Source: Ulota crispa (lineage: Eukaryota; Streptophyta; Bryopsida; Orthotrichales; Orthotrichaceae). Taken from it: 64,000 nucleotides of DNA. The notes under the pieces were generated by a model. It was given only the letters and a program-made list of their open reading frames with translations. It was not told the DNA's origin and searched no databases. Positions within the stretch are counted from its first letter, which is position 1, and the number at the start of each line of letters is the position of its first letter. The DNA is taken from assembly GCA_963920765.1 (NCBI GenBank), contig OY987249.1:15066817-15130816 (forward strand). Reading direction: 5' to 3'. Positions 12,728-22,918 of this stretch are shown here, piece by piece. Both the position numbers and the translations under genes were made by a program.

Positions 12728-13045
12728 TAAGGTAGGAGCACCCATAAGCGTCAGTGTCCCCATAACCGTCACTTTTGAAATCTTGGAAAATCTATGGAAG
12801 TGGATAGATGTAATGACAAGAATGTACAACATGTGAACATGAATTCTTAAAAGTGGTTATGGGTGCAATGGCAATTTGCTCTTTAAAAATCTATAACTTA
12901 TTCTCACAGTATCCAAATAATACATTTGAAAGTGCAAACTCATTTCTTTCCTGTTCCTAATAAGATTATACGATTTGGTAGTTGTTTATTAAAAATCATC
13001 ATGTTCAAAACCCTTAGTTTGACGCTTATGGGTACTCCTACCTTA
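12728..13045. mobile_element. MITE, copy 1 of a pair
   Basis: Bounded by inverted repeats TAAGGTAGGAGCACCCATAA and, at the right end, TTATGGGTACTCCTACCTTA. A second copy in the same orientation lies at 39516-39832, with colinear internal words such as AGATGTAATGA and TGCAATGGCA. The target duplication is not resolved, so I assign no superfamily. Short open frames inside are chance. Confidence 0.8.
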
Positions 13046-14090
13046 ATGCATCATATACATAACGTGGACTCCATTTTCTTAAAATCAAAATTTGAAATTC
13101 CATTTTTCATGAAGTAGTTCATGCTTCTTAATCCCCGAAGGGCCCATGGGGTTTAGTGATACAATACCAAATATGGTTGCAACCAATATTCAAAAGTTTG
13201 AATCAGCTAAAAATTAAGTGTTACAACCATGCATATTGAAGGGTTGTATGATGGTGAGTGCATTATTTTTTTTGGAAAGTCCTCAGAGCAATTCAAATAC
13301 ATCTAATATATGGCCATACATACGGTCACAAAGGGCTTTTGGGCCATTTAGGGGTTAACCCTTAAATGCTAGGCTAGTCACTGCAATTAGCTTGGCAATA
13401 ATGTTCTATAGTGTTAGTTAATGTTGTCATTGGTGTGCAAGTGCTCATGAAGCTCCAAAAGTTAACAGTACATGTTAATCTCATGAAATTTGTAAAGAGG
13501 GCAACATGAGACCTAAGACCATGTGTGTGAGTCTTCTCACAATTTGGGTTACCTAAAAATATAAGTACAATTTGTGAAATTGTTTATTGCCTTCCATGAT
13601 GCACCATGTATGTATGATCACTAGTAAAAAAAATTAGTTGAGAAAAAGATTATTTTTCGACCTATAGAGCGTTTTTTTATGCTCAGCGGACAAAAATCCG
13701 CCCTTGTTGTTTACTAGGGTTAAGATTCATGTTCTATCTTCTTCCATGTTGGCCAACAAAATAGAAAAATCCAAGAACAATAGCCAATTTTACGCTACAA
13801 ACTTATTTATTGTTTCTAAATTTTTGTTGTTTCTAAGATTCGTGGTTCTTACCAGCATGGAAGTCTGGCCCTTAGTATTCATTAGTGTATCCATCGATAT
13901 TTTATACTATTGTTAGAACCATATTTCAATTAGTGACAAGGTGCTCAATAAAAGGATAAACTTCCATTTGGACGTAGTCTAACCGAATTACCCAATCAGA
14001 GTTTACCCCAAAAGAAAGAGGACAAAAAGAAGGGAAACAAATCAGCCACCGAGTGGCAAATTAAAGATCTACAGAACATTATCCTTCCAG
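13046..14090. repeat. AT-rich intergenic DNA with a dispersed repeat at about 13385-13720
   Basis: No gene recognised. The segment 13385-13720 shares ordered words with 53870-54190 (TTCTATAGTGTT, CTTCCATGATG-ACCATGT, a G-rich exchange near the end), at a visibly lower identity than the other repeat pairs. The frame at 13704-13916 has no recognisable domain. Confidence 0.45.
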
Positions 14091-15141
14091 ATTGCTTCGT
14101 TGGCTCCCATTCGCTCACACACAAATACATCCAGCCCGACTACACCCCCCCGCCCCGGAATCCACTCTTCCACCGGGCCACCCCCAGCACAATCAATGGG
14201 TCGTCTCGCTCAGAGGGACTGGCACCCGAGGAAACACTCGGCAACCGCTTCAGCCTGTTGCTCATCACCCGGGTACCACGGGTCGAATCCATGCAATCAC
14301 CCATTCACATGATTGGAACCCGGGGAAACGCAGGGCGACTGATTCTGCCGGTCGCCCGCCGCTTCTTCCCGTCGCCCTACAGCCAGGGGTTAGAGTTTGC
14401 AGCTTGAAGTCCTGGCTATGGAGGCCGACCTCCTCGCAACTAACGTTGAGAGACACACGAAGAGCACACCACATATTATTGGCATAACAATTGCCGAAGC
14501 ACTCTCGCTTCTCGCTGCTGCACACATTGCATTAAACGGCGACCTCTGAGACGCTCTGTGCCGTTTTTTCTGTCCATTTTGGACTCTGGCTCTAAGGTTT
14601 GTGCTTTGCGCTTCCAGATGACCATCTCTGCTCTCGCATTTATGTTTTAAGTAGTGGTTGCGTTTCTTTTTTTCAGGAATGAGACAGTGCCGAGCAATCG
14701 CAGGTTTTTTTTGGTGACGTGAATGTTAATCTGATGTGAAGCCTTATCTTGTGAGGCTGTTCAAGTTTACGGACAATCTGAGCTGTGGCGAGGTCTGTGC
14801 TTTAAGTAGTGATTGCGATACATTTTCCAGGAATGAGACAGTACCGAGCAATCCCAGGTTTTTTTTATGACGTGAGTGTTAATCTGATGTGAGGCCTTAT
14901 CTTGTGAGACTGTTCAGGTTTACGGACAATCTGAGCTGTGGCGAGGTTTTTAAGATCGCGGTGGATTCTCGAGGTTGAAGATTTTGAAGCCGCGAAGGTG
15001 GAAGATTGAGCGTCGATCTTGCGCAGAAGTTTTTGCAGGTCATGAAGGCTCCGAAGGTTGTGGTCGACGGTTATTCGCGAAATTGAGCTTTTCTTATTGA
15101 ATCGGAGCACTGTCGTTTTCATTTGTCTGGCGACACCGAGG
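14091..15141 (+). promoter_or_regulatory. GC-rich upstream and leader region of the sigma factor gene
   Basis: A sharp rise in GC at about 14090 marks the start of the gene-associated region. The leader contains a 155-bp tandem duplication (14646-14946) that includes acceptor-like TTTTTTTCAG / TTTTCCAG words before GAATGAGACAG. The open frame at 14092-14487 is compositional and resembles no protein. The transcription start is not visible. Confidence 0.45.
14646..14946 (+). repeat. 155-bp tandem duplication in the sigma factor leader
   Basis: Copy 1 covers 14646-14800 and copy 2 covers 14801-14946. Both run TTTAAGTAGTG, a pyrimidine tract ending CAG, GAATGAGACAGT, CCGAGCAATC, TTAATCTGATGTGA, TTTACGGACAATCTGAGCTG and GTGGCGAGGT. 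Each copy carries its own acceptor-like CAG/GA and donor-like GAG/GT. Confidence 0.85.
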
Positions 15142-18100
15142 ATGGCGCAGGCATTAGGTGTCACGGGCCTTCAAGGGCTGCAGCTGGTGCATTCCAATAG
15201 GCAGTTCCTGACTAGCGAAGTCGCTCAAGACAGGTTGCAGCATTCGCAGGATGGAGCTTCATGTTTTCGTCAAGTTTATTTACCGCCGATTGTTGCCATA
15301 TCGCTTAGTACTAGTAGCAGCGAGGATTTGGTGGCCGTGAAGAAAGGAAAGAAGAAGGTAGCTTTACGTACTCGTAAAGTCGTGGAGTCGTCATCAGTTC
15401 GTGACCATCACCAGACAGCAGCTCGTGCTCTGAGCGTGCTTCACGAACGGTTCTCCCCTTCCTTGTATCATAATGTTGCCCTGACGGAAGATGAATTGTC
15501 TCGATACTCCATCATGTCGCCTGACGCCTCTACTATCCTTGGCCAATCTATTCTGGAAGCGCAATGGGCTTTGACTCTGGAAGAGCTTATGCGTGAAGAG
15601 AAGGTGAAGGAACGGAAGGTCAATAAAAAAGCAGGTAAAGGAAAGACGAAGGAAGTGGAGAAGAAGAAGAAAGATTCGCCCTTAGAGGCAGTGGAGAACA
15701 TATACACTGAGAGCACCTCCACCGTAGAGGAGACATGCACCGAGAGCACCTCCAGTGTGACTACAGAGCTCGTGGTGAAATCTGGCAGGCCGTCTGCTCG
15801 TACTCGGCGCCTAGAAGCTCGCCAGAGACGGGTAGCTGTAGCAGGGAAACCGACAAACCCTGAGGTTCTTATGATTCATCCTTTGAGGAAGTATTCGAAG
15901 GGAGAACGTGCTAAGCCTGTCAAGACTGAAGGAGTTCAGGATTACTTGACCACGTACTTGCGAGAAATCACTAAGATCGATCTTCTTACGAAGCAGGAAG
16001 AGATCGTTCTCTCGAAGAAATTGAGAATTGGTCTCAATCTCATAGAGGAGAGAAAGAAGTAAGTTTGAACATCACTCTCGCATGGCATTGTATTCCGAAA
16101 CTCTTAACCTAAGCTTCTGTGCTTGTCTATCGAAATAACTGGCATATCAGTAGGAGGCTCAATGTGATTTTTTGGGCAGTATGATCCATGTGGAATACTC
16201 GAAATTTACAAGGATCCTACACTCTGTATTAGCTAACCTAAAATTTCATTTGCTGCGAAGCTTTTCATGTTGAGATCGTAATTTCCGCACAATGGAAATC
16301 GACAGTCTGTCGGTCACGTTGCACAAATGATGTTGTCCGGCGATAGGGAAGGAGTGATCACTTTTAGGAATTTTCGGAGTAGGTCGCTGCCTAGAGTTAA
16401 AATTGCAGGTGAAGTTTATGTTGGACCGTGTTTGCTAGCGAATATTAACTGGTTTCAGTGTTGCAGATTGGCTGCCGAGCTTGGTTATGAACCTTCGAAG
16501 GAAGAGTGGGCCCCGTACATGAACCTATCAATTGGAGAATTGGTGAGGAAGCTCGGTGAAGCAGAATGGGCTAGAGATAAAATGGTGATGGCAAATTTGC
16601 GACTAGTAGTTTCGGTAGCGAAACAGTATCATAGTTATGGACTCGAGATGGCCGACTTGATTCAGGTACTGCCATTGTCTCGTCTCTGCTGAGCATTTTT
16701 TGTTTCGTCTTTGAAGAGTTTTGCGATCCAGTACCTAGAATCCTGCTAATTAGCATGTTTATGGACATTGTCTGCTTGTTGAACGCTTGGCATTCTCCAA
16801 TAAATCTTGCATTCGTGGTCCGGTTTCTTCTGATATTATCGTAGGAAATGCTGTGATATTATGACGGTCGATGAGACTCTAATATATTCGTGCCTTTGCC
16901 TGACACTTGCATTCTCAGGAAGGTTCCATTGGATTGTTACGTGGAGTAGAAAAGTTCGACCACACTAGAGGATTTAAGCTGTCAACTTATGTTCATTGGT
17001 GGATTCGCCAGGTGAATATTTATATCTTGCAATTTTGTGAATTGACGGACTTGGCTGTGCTCGTGAGAAACCTTGTATTAGTGTGAGAGCACTAGTATAC
17101 TGGTGAATTGTATCAGAATCGTAGCTCAATGTGTTACGAGTTTGGCATATGGAAGTGTATTCTGCTCTTTAATCTATTGTGCATTTGCAGGGAGTGACAC
17201 GTGCAATAGCCGATCATTCTCGAACCGTGAGACTTCCAGTTCATGTGCATGATACATTGGGCCGCATTAGAAAGGCAAAATCAGTGTTGCTTTCTGAAGG
17301 TTGTGCTGCCTCTGTTCAGGTATATTTCAGTTGTTTCATTTCCTTGTCAGTATCACGTGATCTTGATAGTTGAAACCTCTTCAACCGTGGTTATTAATCC
17401 TTGCCACTCGTTTTCTTTTGCAGGAAATTTCAAAAGCGACAAGCCTGACTGGCGTTAAAATAAAGAATACATTGCAGGTACGATGTTTGCTTCATTATAG
17501 TGGTTTTAATCACGTTCACAAATTGGAGAATTTCTCTTGTGGAGTAGATGTGTTCACACGATAACTTTAGATAAATAAAGAATGCACATAGTATTTGCAT
17601 TGTACTGGGTATACGATAATCAATTCTTGTGAAGTATCATTATTCATATTATTTCTGGTTGGTTACTCTAGGTAACCAAGAAGCTAGTGTCTCTGGACAT
17701 GGAAGTAGGACGAAATACCCTTCAAAATGGGGATGGAGAGACGCTACATAGTGTAAGTTTATCGTTCATTCATGTTTTACCGTATATCAATTTCTTTGAG
17801 CAGTTGAGCTTTCTTTTTGGTCTGGTAAATGGATTTGACCTATACTATAGATACCACCTCTCACGTGATCAGAGTCGAGGACGTAGAGATTTTTGATATA
17901 GAACTGTATCCAATGTATTTCATCGTCAAGGCGTTCTTTTCTCCTACTGACGCGTCTTTTTTGCCATGATTTCGACAGTTGGTGGCAGATAGAGACTCAG
18001 AAAATCAACCTTGGACGATTGTAGAGAGAATGCTTATGAAGGTGCGTTCAGTATACGCCTTGCACGTAAATGTTAATTTCATGTCAGTGGTCGATGCACG

Positions 18101-19335
18101 AAGTTCTCCTTGTAAAATCCCATGTCATTGAAGGTGAATCTATTGTATCTGTGGTATTTTTCGTGGAAATCTTTTCTAATCTCTGTTTTATGTTGTGTAG
18201 GAGGATGTCGATAAACTTCTAACGTCGCAGTTGGGCCCAAGGGAGCGTGATATTGTACGATTGCACTACGGAGTTGGCCGGCAAGATGGGTCTGTCATGT
18301 CGCTGGAGAGCATCAGTCACAGGTTTGTTACTCCCAAAAAACCATAGGGTCTGATGCTATCTTTCTGGTTGGACATTTTGTTAGGGAATGACTAGGGAGA
18401 CACCCCCCAGTTGCTACGTGGACACCTCGTATAGCCCAACCTTCATAAAATTAAAACAATAATTTAGCGCACATCTGCGTTAACAAGCGCCGCAAACATA
18501 CAACAAATATGTCTCATTTGTGACATGGTCAAGAGTTAAACTTATAAATGAAGGGAGCGACTGGTTTAACTCTTGACCATGTCACAAATGAGACATATTT
18601 AGGGAATTACTACAGTGACACCCTAAATTGCTAACGAGACACCCCCTCTGAGCATGAAAATGTGATTTTTAATGCTGATTTTGCTAATTTTTTTATTTGG
18701 ATCAATAGATTTGTTTCAGTGTTATCATTCTAAGGCTATACTAAAAAAAATAGGTGTGCTTAAATTTCAAACTAAAAATATAGGACTTTTGATTTACTTC
18801 AAGCAAAATATATCAAAAATTAGTATTGGTGCAATAATATTTCAAATTTTTTTTCATATTTGTCGTGTTTTCTTTCAAGGAGGTGATAATGTTGTGATTG
18901 AATGAACAATGGACCACTTAATAAATCAAAAATAGCCCTAAACTATGAAATTTCATGCTCAGAGGGGGTGTCCCGTTGACAATTTAGGGTGTTGCTGTAG
19001 TAATTCCCCATATTTATTATATGTTTGCAACGCTTGTAGACGCAGATGTGTGCTAAAATATTGTTTTGATTTATTTCATATTTCAACGTAACACTAATCT
19101 CAAATTTAATAGGTTGGGCTATATGGGGTGTCCACGTAGCAACTGGGGGGTGTCTCCCTAGTCATTCCCTTCTCATTCGGTAATTGCAATTTCACTTAAG
19201 CGACCAATTCTTTTGAATGTGTACAGATATGGAGTATCGAGGGAAAGGGTACGTCAACTAGAGACTGCAGCTATGCGAAAGTTGCAAATCAAGAGTAGAG
19301 AGCAGGGACTGGACCGCTACTTGCATTCCATGTAA
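15142..19335 (+). CDS. Plastid-type RNA polymerase sigma-70 factor
   Basis: Promoter-specificity factor for the bacterial-type plastid RNA polymerase, expected to be imported into chloroplasts. Nine coding exons with consistent phase: 15142-16058, 16467-16665, 16919-17011, 17191-17319, 17424-17477, 17672-17752, 17979-18041, 18201-18322, 19227-19335; about 588 residues. Residues 1 to about 260 are a Ser/Lys-rich, transit-peptide-like and linker region. Region 1.2 includes [17 protein letters not shown] (about 264-280). Region 2 runs from [12 protein letters not shown] through [18 protein letters not shown] to [10 protein letters not shown]. Next comes the conserved [13 protein letters not shown]. 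Region 4.2 ends the protein with the helix-turn-helix [17 protein letters not shown] (about 548-564). I chose the Met at 15142 because what follows looks like a transit peptide; an in-frame Met at 15058 would add 28 residues. I cannot say which SIG subgroup it belongs to. The last intron holds nested transposons. Confidence 0.92.
18384..19169. mobile_element. Outer inverted-repeat element in the last sigma factor intron
   Basis: Left end GGGAATGACTAGGGAGACAC is mirrored at the right end (GTGTCTCCCTAGTCATTCCC). The arms include TTGCTACGTGGACACC, GCGCACATCTGCG and AATATGTCTCATTTGTGACA. The complementary halves meet near 18540-18565, so without the insert the element is almost entirely a foldback. 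It is interrupted by a second element at 18602-19008. No clear target duplication of its own. It lies 61 bp inside the intron 18323-19226. Confidence 0.85.
18602..19008. mobile_element. Inner MITE nested in the outer element, with an 8-bp target duplication
   Basis: Begins GGGAATTACTACAGTGACAC and ends with the inverted complement (GTAATTCCC). The direct repeats CATATTTA at 18594-18601 and 19009-19016 are a perfect 8-bp target duplication. Removing the insert restores the foldback of the outer element, so the insertion order is clear. An 8-bp duplication is typical of hAT elements. The 77-residue frame inside it (18672-18905) has no known domain. Confidence 0.88.
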
Positions 19336-21286
19336 GCTTAGTCTGCTTTTATCCTGTACAGTCGTCTCAAGCCCATCTCAGCTCAGGTTTTTGTGAGCGT
19401 GATATTGTGTATTAATACACTGATCAACATTCATCTCATTGGTCATTCTGAGAGATGTGCATGACAACCTCGACATGTTTGGAGAAGTTTTATATATTGG
19501 TTTTATACTTTTTCGTGCTTCATGCAAAGATTTGGTTTGATGCACTTCCTCCAAGTGAAGAAATTTGCAGATACAGACGGCAAAAGCATCGTTGAAGGGT
19601 AGGATAGGAAAGAAGAGTTTATTGTCCGTTTGCTCTAGTTGTATATTGTATTTATGCTACCCATGAAATCAGGTTGACCAATTGGTTCTATTGTCAGCCT
19701 AAGGGCTTTGCTAAAACTTCCTATCAATTGAAATGCAAGGTAGAAGCGTACTGTTACCAGTGTGAAAAATGCCCTAGCTCACTGATCGATTTTATGAGAG
19801 CATCGAAGTTACTATTATTCTCGTGCTCTTATTTTCTGTTCCGTAATAGAAATTCTATCTGTTTTAGTGTCATTTGATAATTTGTAGATTTTAATTTTCA
19901 CCTTCGTATGTGGATTTAAAGTTTTTAGAGAGGGCTACGTTTGCCACACCTTCAGCATGGGTACAATAATTTGTCCAATTCCATTGCAATTATAAATAAA
20001 TGTAGCTAGGTCCTTTGGTGGCTTCTAAAAAACCTTATGTATCACAGAATTCAAGTCGTTTTCATCTGATTTTCTTACAGAAATGATGATAAACATATGG
20101 TCCATTATGGATGGTGAAAAACAACCTTGTCAAATACACTCATAGGCAACCAAAATTGTGAGAAGATTTAGAGACATGGTGTTAGGTTCCATGTTGTCCT
20201 TGCAATTTTCATAAGAGGACCATGTGCTATGACTTTTGCAACTTTAAGGAGCAATCTTACAAGGTGGGCACTCTCATGATATTGTAGCGATATTGTAGCT
20301 AGGTTGCTCTTAGGGATCAGCCTGACGTTTAACCTCTAAAGGACCAAGCTATTTTTTCTGTGAAAAACACACAAAATTGTCACTTTTGGGGAAGCAAGTA
20401 CAATGGTAAGAAAAAAAGTTTTTTACAAGAATTCAACCGTAAGATCTTTTAGTAGACTACCAAGAGGTACATGTAAAAAATTCAGCTCAATCTACACAAA
20501 AATGAGTGAAATATCTACATTTGAATTGCGGAAATGAGTTTATTTTGCTGCTGCCCAAAAATTTCAGAAGGCTTTGACCACTCTTAGATCAAAAGAATTA
20601 CTCTACACAAAGTTGTGGTGTATTTTCCCATGTAGGAGACCAAGTTAGGTATGTGTGGGAGAATTTTCAAATCAATTGGAACTATACATCACATGGGAAA
20701 AAATAGCAAGTTAGAAGAAGTAGAGAATGAGTCAAAACACTAAATTGTTAAGAATTTAATCATAAAAATGAAAAATGCAAATCCCAACAATTATAATGTT
20801 GTGATAAACAATCTATATCCTTTGGTTTGGTTTGGTTTTTTCAAAATATTGAAAATTGAGTAAAATAAAGGACTTCAAAGTTTATTTTAGAGTAAAGAAT
20901 CTAGAACTGCCCACAAACAAAAACTCCTCATAACTTTCATCTCATCTATCAGAATTGAATAATTCAAAGCTCCCCATGTCTATATAAGTCTAAAGAACCT
21001 ATTTCAAATTTTTATTTGAAAAAAATGAAATTTTTAAAGAAATTTTTGGCTGCCCCTCAAACACCATTTTTCATAAATTCATGCATTATTTCTTCATCAA
21101 ATGTTGGAATGAAGAAAAAATTAGATGCCCTCATAGATCTTTGAATTCCCCACCTTCAATAAAAGTTTCAGAAAATCACGCAAAGTAGATTAGCCATAGG
21201 TACATGCTTGAAATCCCATTTGTCCACCAAGGGGACTTTGGTCCTTTAGGGGTAAGGATTAATTGTACACCTAGGGTCAATTCAAC
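19336..21286. other. Sigma factor 3' flank and AT-rich intergenic DNA
   Basis: The first few hundred bases after the stop at 19335 are presumably 3' UTR; I cannot fix a poly(A) site. The rest is AT-rich and no gene is recognised. It contains phrases found elsewhere in the window, such as TTTAGGGGTTAA-like words and GACCAAG. Confidence 0.45.
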
Positions 21287-22918
21287 CACCGGCTTGTTTT
21301 ATTGTACATACAATGCCTTCCAAAAAATTTCAAACCAAAGCATGACACATTAAAATCTTCATATTTTTAAAATATATTTGTCAATCCCTAAATTCAAGCC
21401 AAGTCACCTAATAGTGAACTTAAGTAATAAATTTGCTCCATTAGACAATTGGAAGTGCATGCACCTCTCTATGTGGTTGGTCAAAAGCCAAGTGTCACTT
21501 TTGAACACTTTTGGAACCCATAGTAAAGAGAAGATGGGACAATCTGTTCATAGCTATTGTCCTCTGTCATTGTTTTGTTTTTGTCTCTATGTATTTTTGT
21601 ATGTTTGCAAGTTGTACTTGGGCTCTATCAAGATTATTTGTGATTCTTCTACCTCAATTTCTATAGCTAGATATGATGCCTAAAGCATTGTTGGTTGAGC
21701 AAATGGAAAATGTTAATTTCTATGTTGCAAAGAGGATATAGGTTGACAAATATCTTTAGGATTTTGCACATGAGTTTAGGTAGTGTTTATAACATTCAAC
21801 GTGCACATGTTCCGGATGCAAAGCATGGACATAAAGGTACGGTAGACTACGTGTGATGACTAGAGCTATAAAGAGATTGTATGTCTTAGAAATTACTAGA
21901 GGAGTTGGGCAATGTAGTAGGTTAGACTTTGGAGTACAAGTGAGTGCTAATACATCAAGGCATTTTCTTTGTAAACATGGTTTGAATGAACAAATGAAGA
22001 AGAAACCTCAACTTTTTAGGCAACATACTAGGGATCGTTTAGAATTTGCTAAAATACACCAACATTAGACTATAGATGATTGGAGTCAAGTTATCCTCTT
22101 TGATGAGTTCAAGATTAATCATTTATTGTTCAAATGAAATGTCTGGTGTTGGTTGCATGATTTAAAAGAATTGTCATCTTGAACTGTTTCTTAATAGTGA
22201 AACATGGTGACAAAGGGATCACGGTTTGAGGAAGTATGTCCATTCATGGATTGAGAGTGGTGTGCAAAGCTGAAGGTTGCATAAATCAACATCAATATCA
22301 AGAGATATTGGAGCAGAACATGCATCAATCAACTTCCATGGTTCATTTGAGCCCTTCTTTTGTTATTTCTCACCAAGACAATGCTTGTGTGCATACCTCT
22401 AAATGCTTATGGAGTGGTTTTCTTAAAATCACTTTACTCTCTTGCATTGATCAGCTCAATTGCATGACTTGAATCCAATTGAACATTTGTAGGCATTTCT
22501 CAAATGGGCATTAAATCAATATGATCGCCCACCAAGCAAAATGGTTAAATTATGGAATTGAGTACATGAAATTTTCTATTCTTTAGTGCAGATGATTGTA
22601 GGAGGCTTGTAGAAAGCATGCCATGCCAAATTGCTTCCATGATAGAAGCAAAAGGAAGGTGGACAAAATAATGAGTGATTCACTTTTTGGAGTTCCAAAA
22701 TTGTTTAATTCTCAAGTATATTTTGTATTTTCTTATCACTTCTTGAAGCTCTATTTCTGAAAATTCTTTCATACATGTGTAAAGTCCTTTATGTGTTTTT
22801 TCAATAAGATTGAAATTTGTACATTTGTGCATTCATTTTTTTATTATCATTAAATGTTTGATACATAAGCTCATATTTGAACATTTTTGGAAGGCATGGT
22901 CCAAAGTATCACTACACT
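21287..22918 (+). mobile_element. Decayed Tc1-type (DD34E) DNA transposon
   Basis: The terminal inverted repeats are ATGCCTTCCAAAAAATTTCA (from 21313) and, on the minus strand from 22897, ATGCCTTCCAAAAATGTTCA. The right terminus reads outward as AGTGTAGTGATACTTTGGAC next to a TA dinucleotide, a typical Tc1 end; the left outer end is eroded, so that boundary is approximate. The transposase remnant lies between, on the plus strand. Confidence 0.8.
21690..22670 (+). pseudogene. Tc1-family transposase remnant
   Basis: Pieces of a Tc1 transposase read in order in shifting frames. VSANTSRHFLCKHGL, then PQLFRQHTRDRLEFAKIHQH (21950-22065) belong to the DNA-binding/catalytic join. DDWSQVILFDEFKIN (about 22077-22120) holds the first catalytic Asp. 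SHQDNACVHT (Asp at 22377) holds the second. DLNPIEHL (Glu at 22481) holds the third. The spacing of the last two is 104 nt, about 34 residues plus a frameshift, as in DD34E elements. Several in-frame stops and frameshifts make it non-functional. Confidence 0.82.

Noticed and set aside
14092-14487. 131-codon frame upstream of the sigma factor gene
   Set aside because: Compositional frame in GC-rich leader DNA with no domain, and other frames are equally open.
15142-19335. Sigma factor as a bacterial or plastid-genome insertion
   Set aside because: Eight spliceosomal introns with canonical sites and a transit-peptide-like N-terminus show that it is a nuclear gene.
21690-22670. Functional transposase gene
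   Set aside because: Multiple stops and frameshifts between the conserved blocks.
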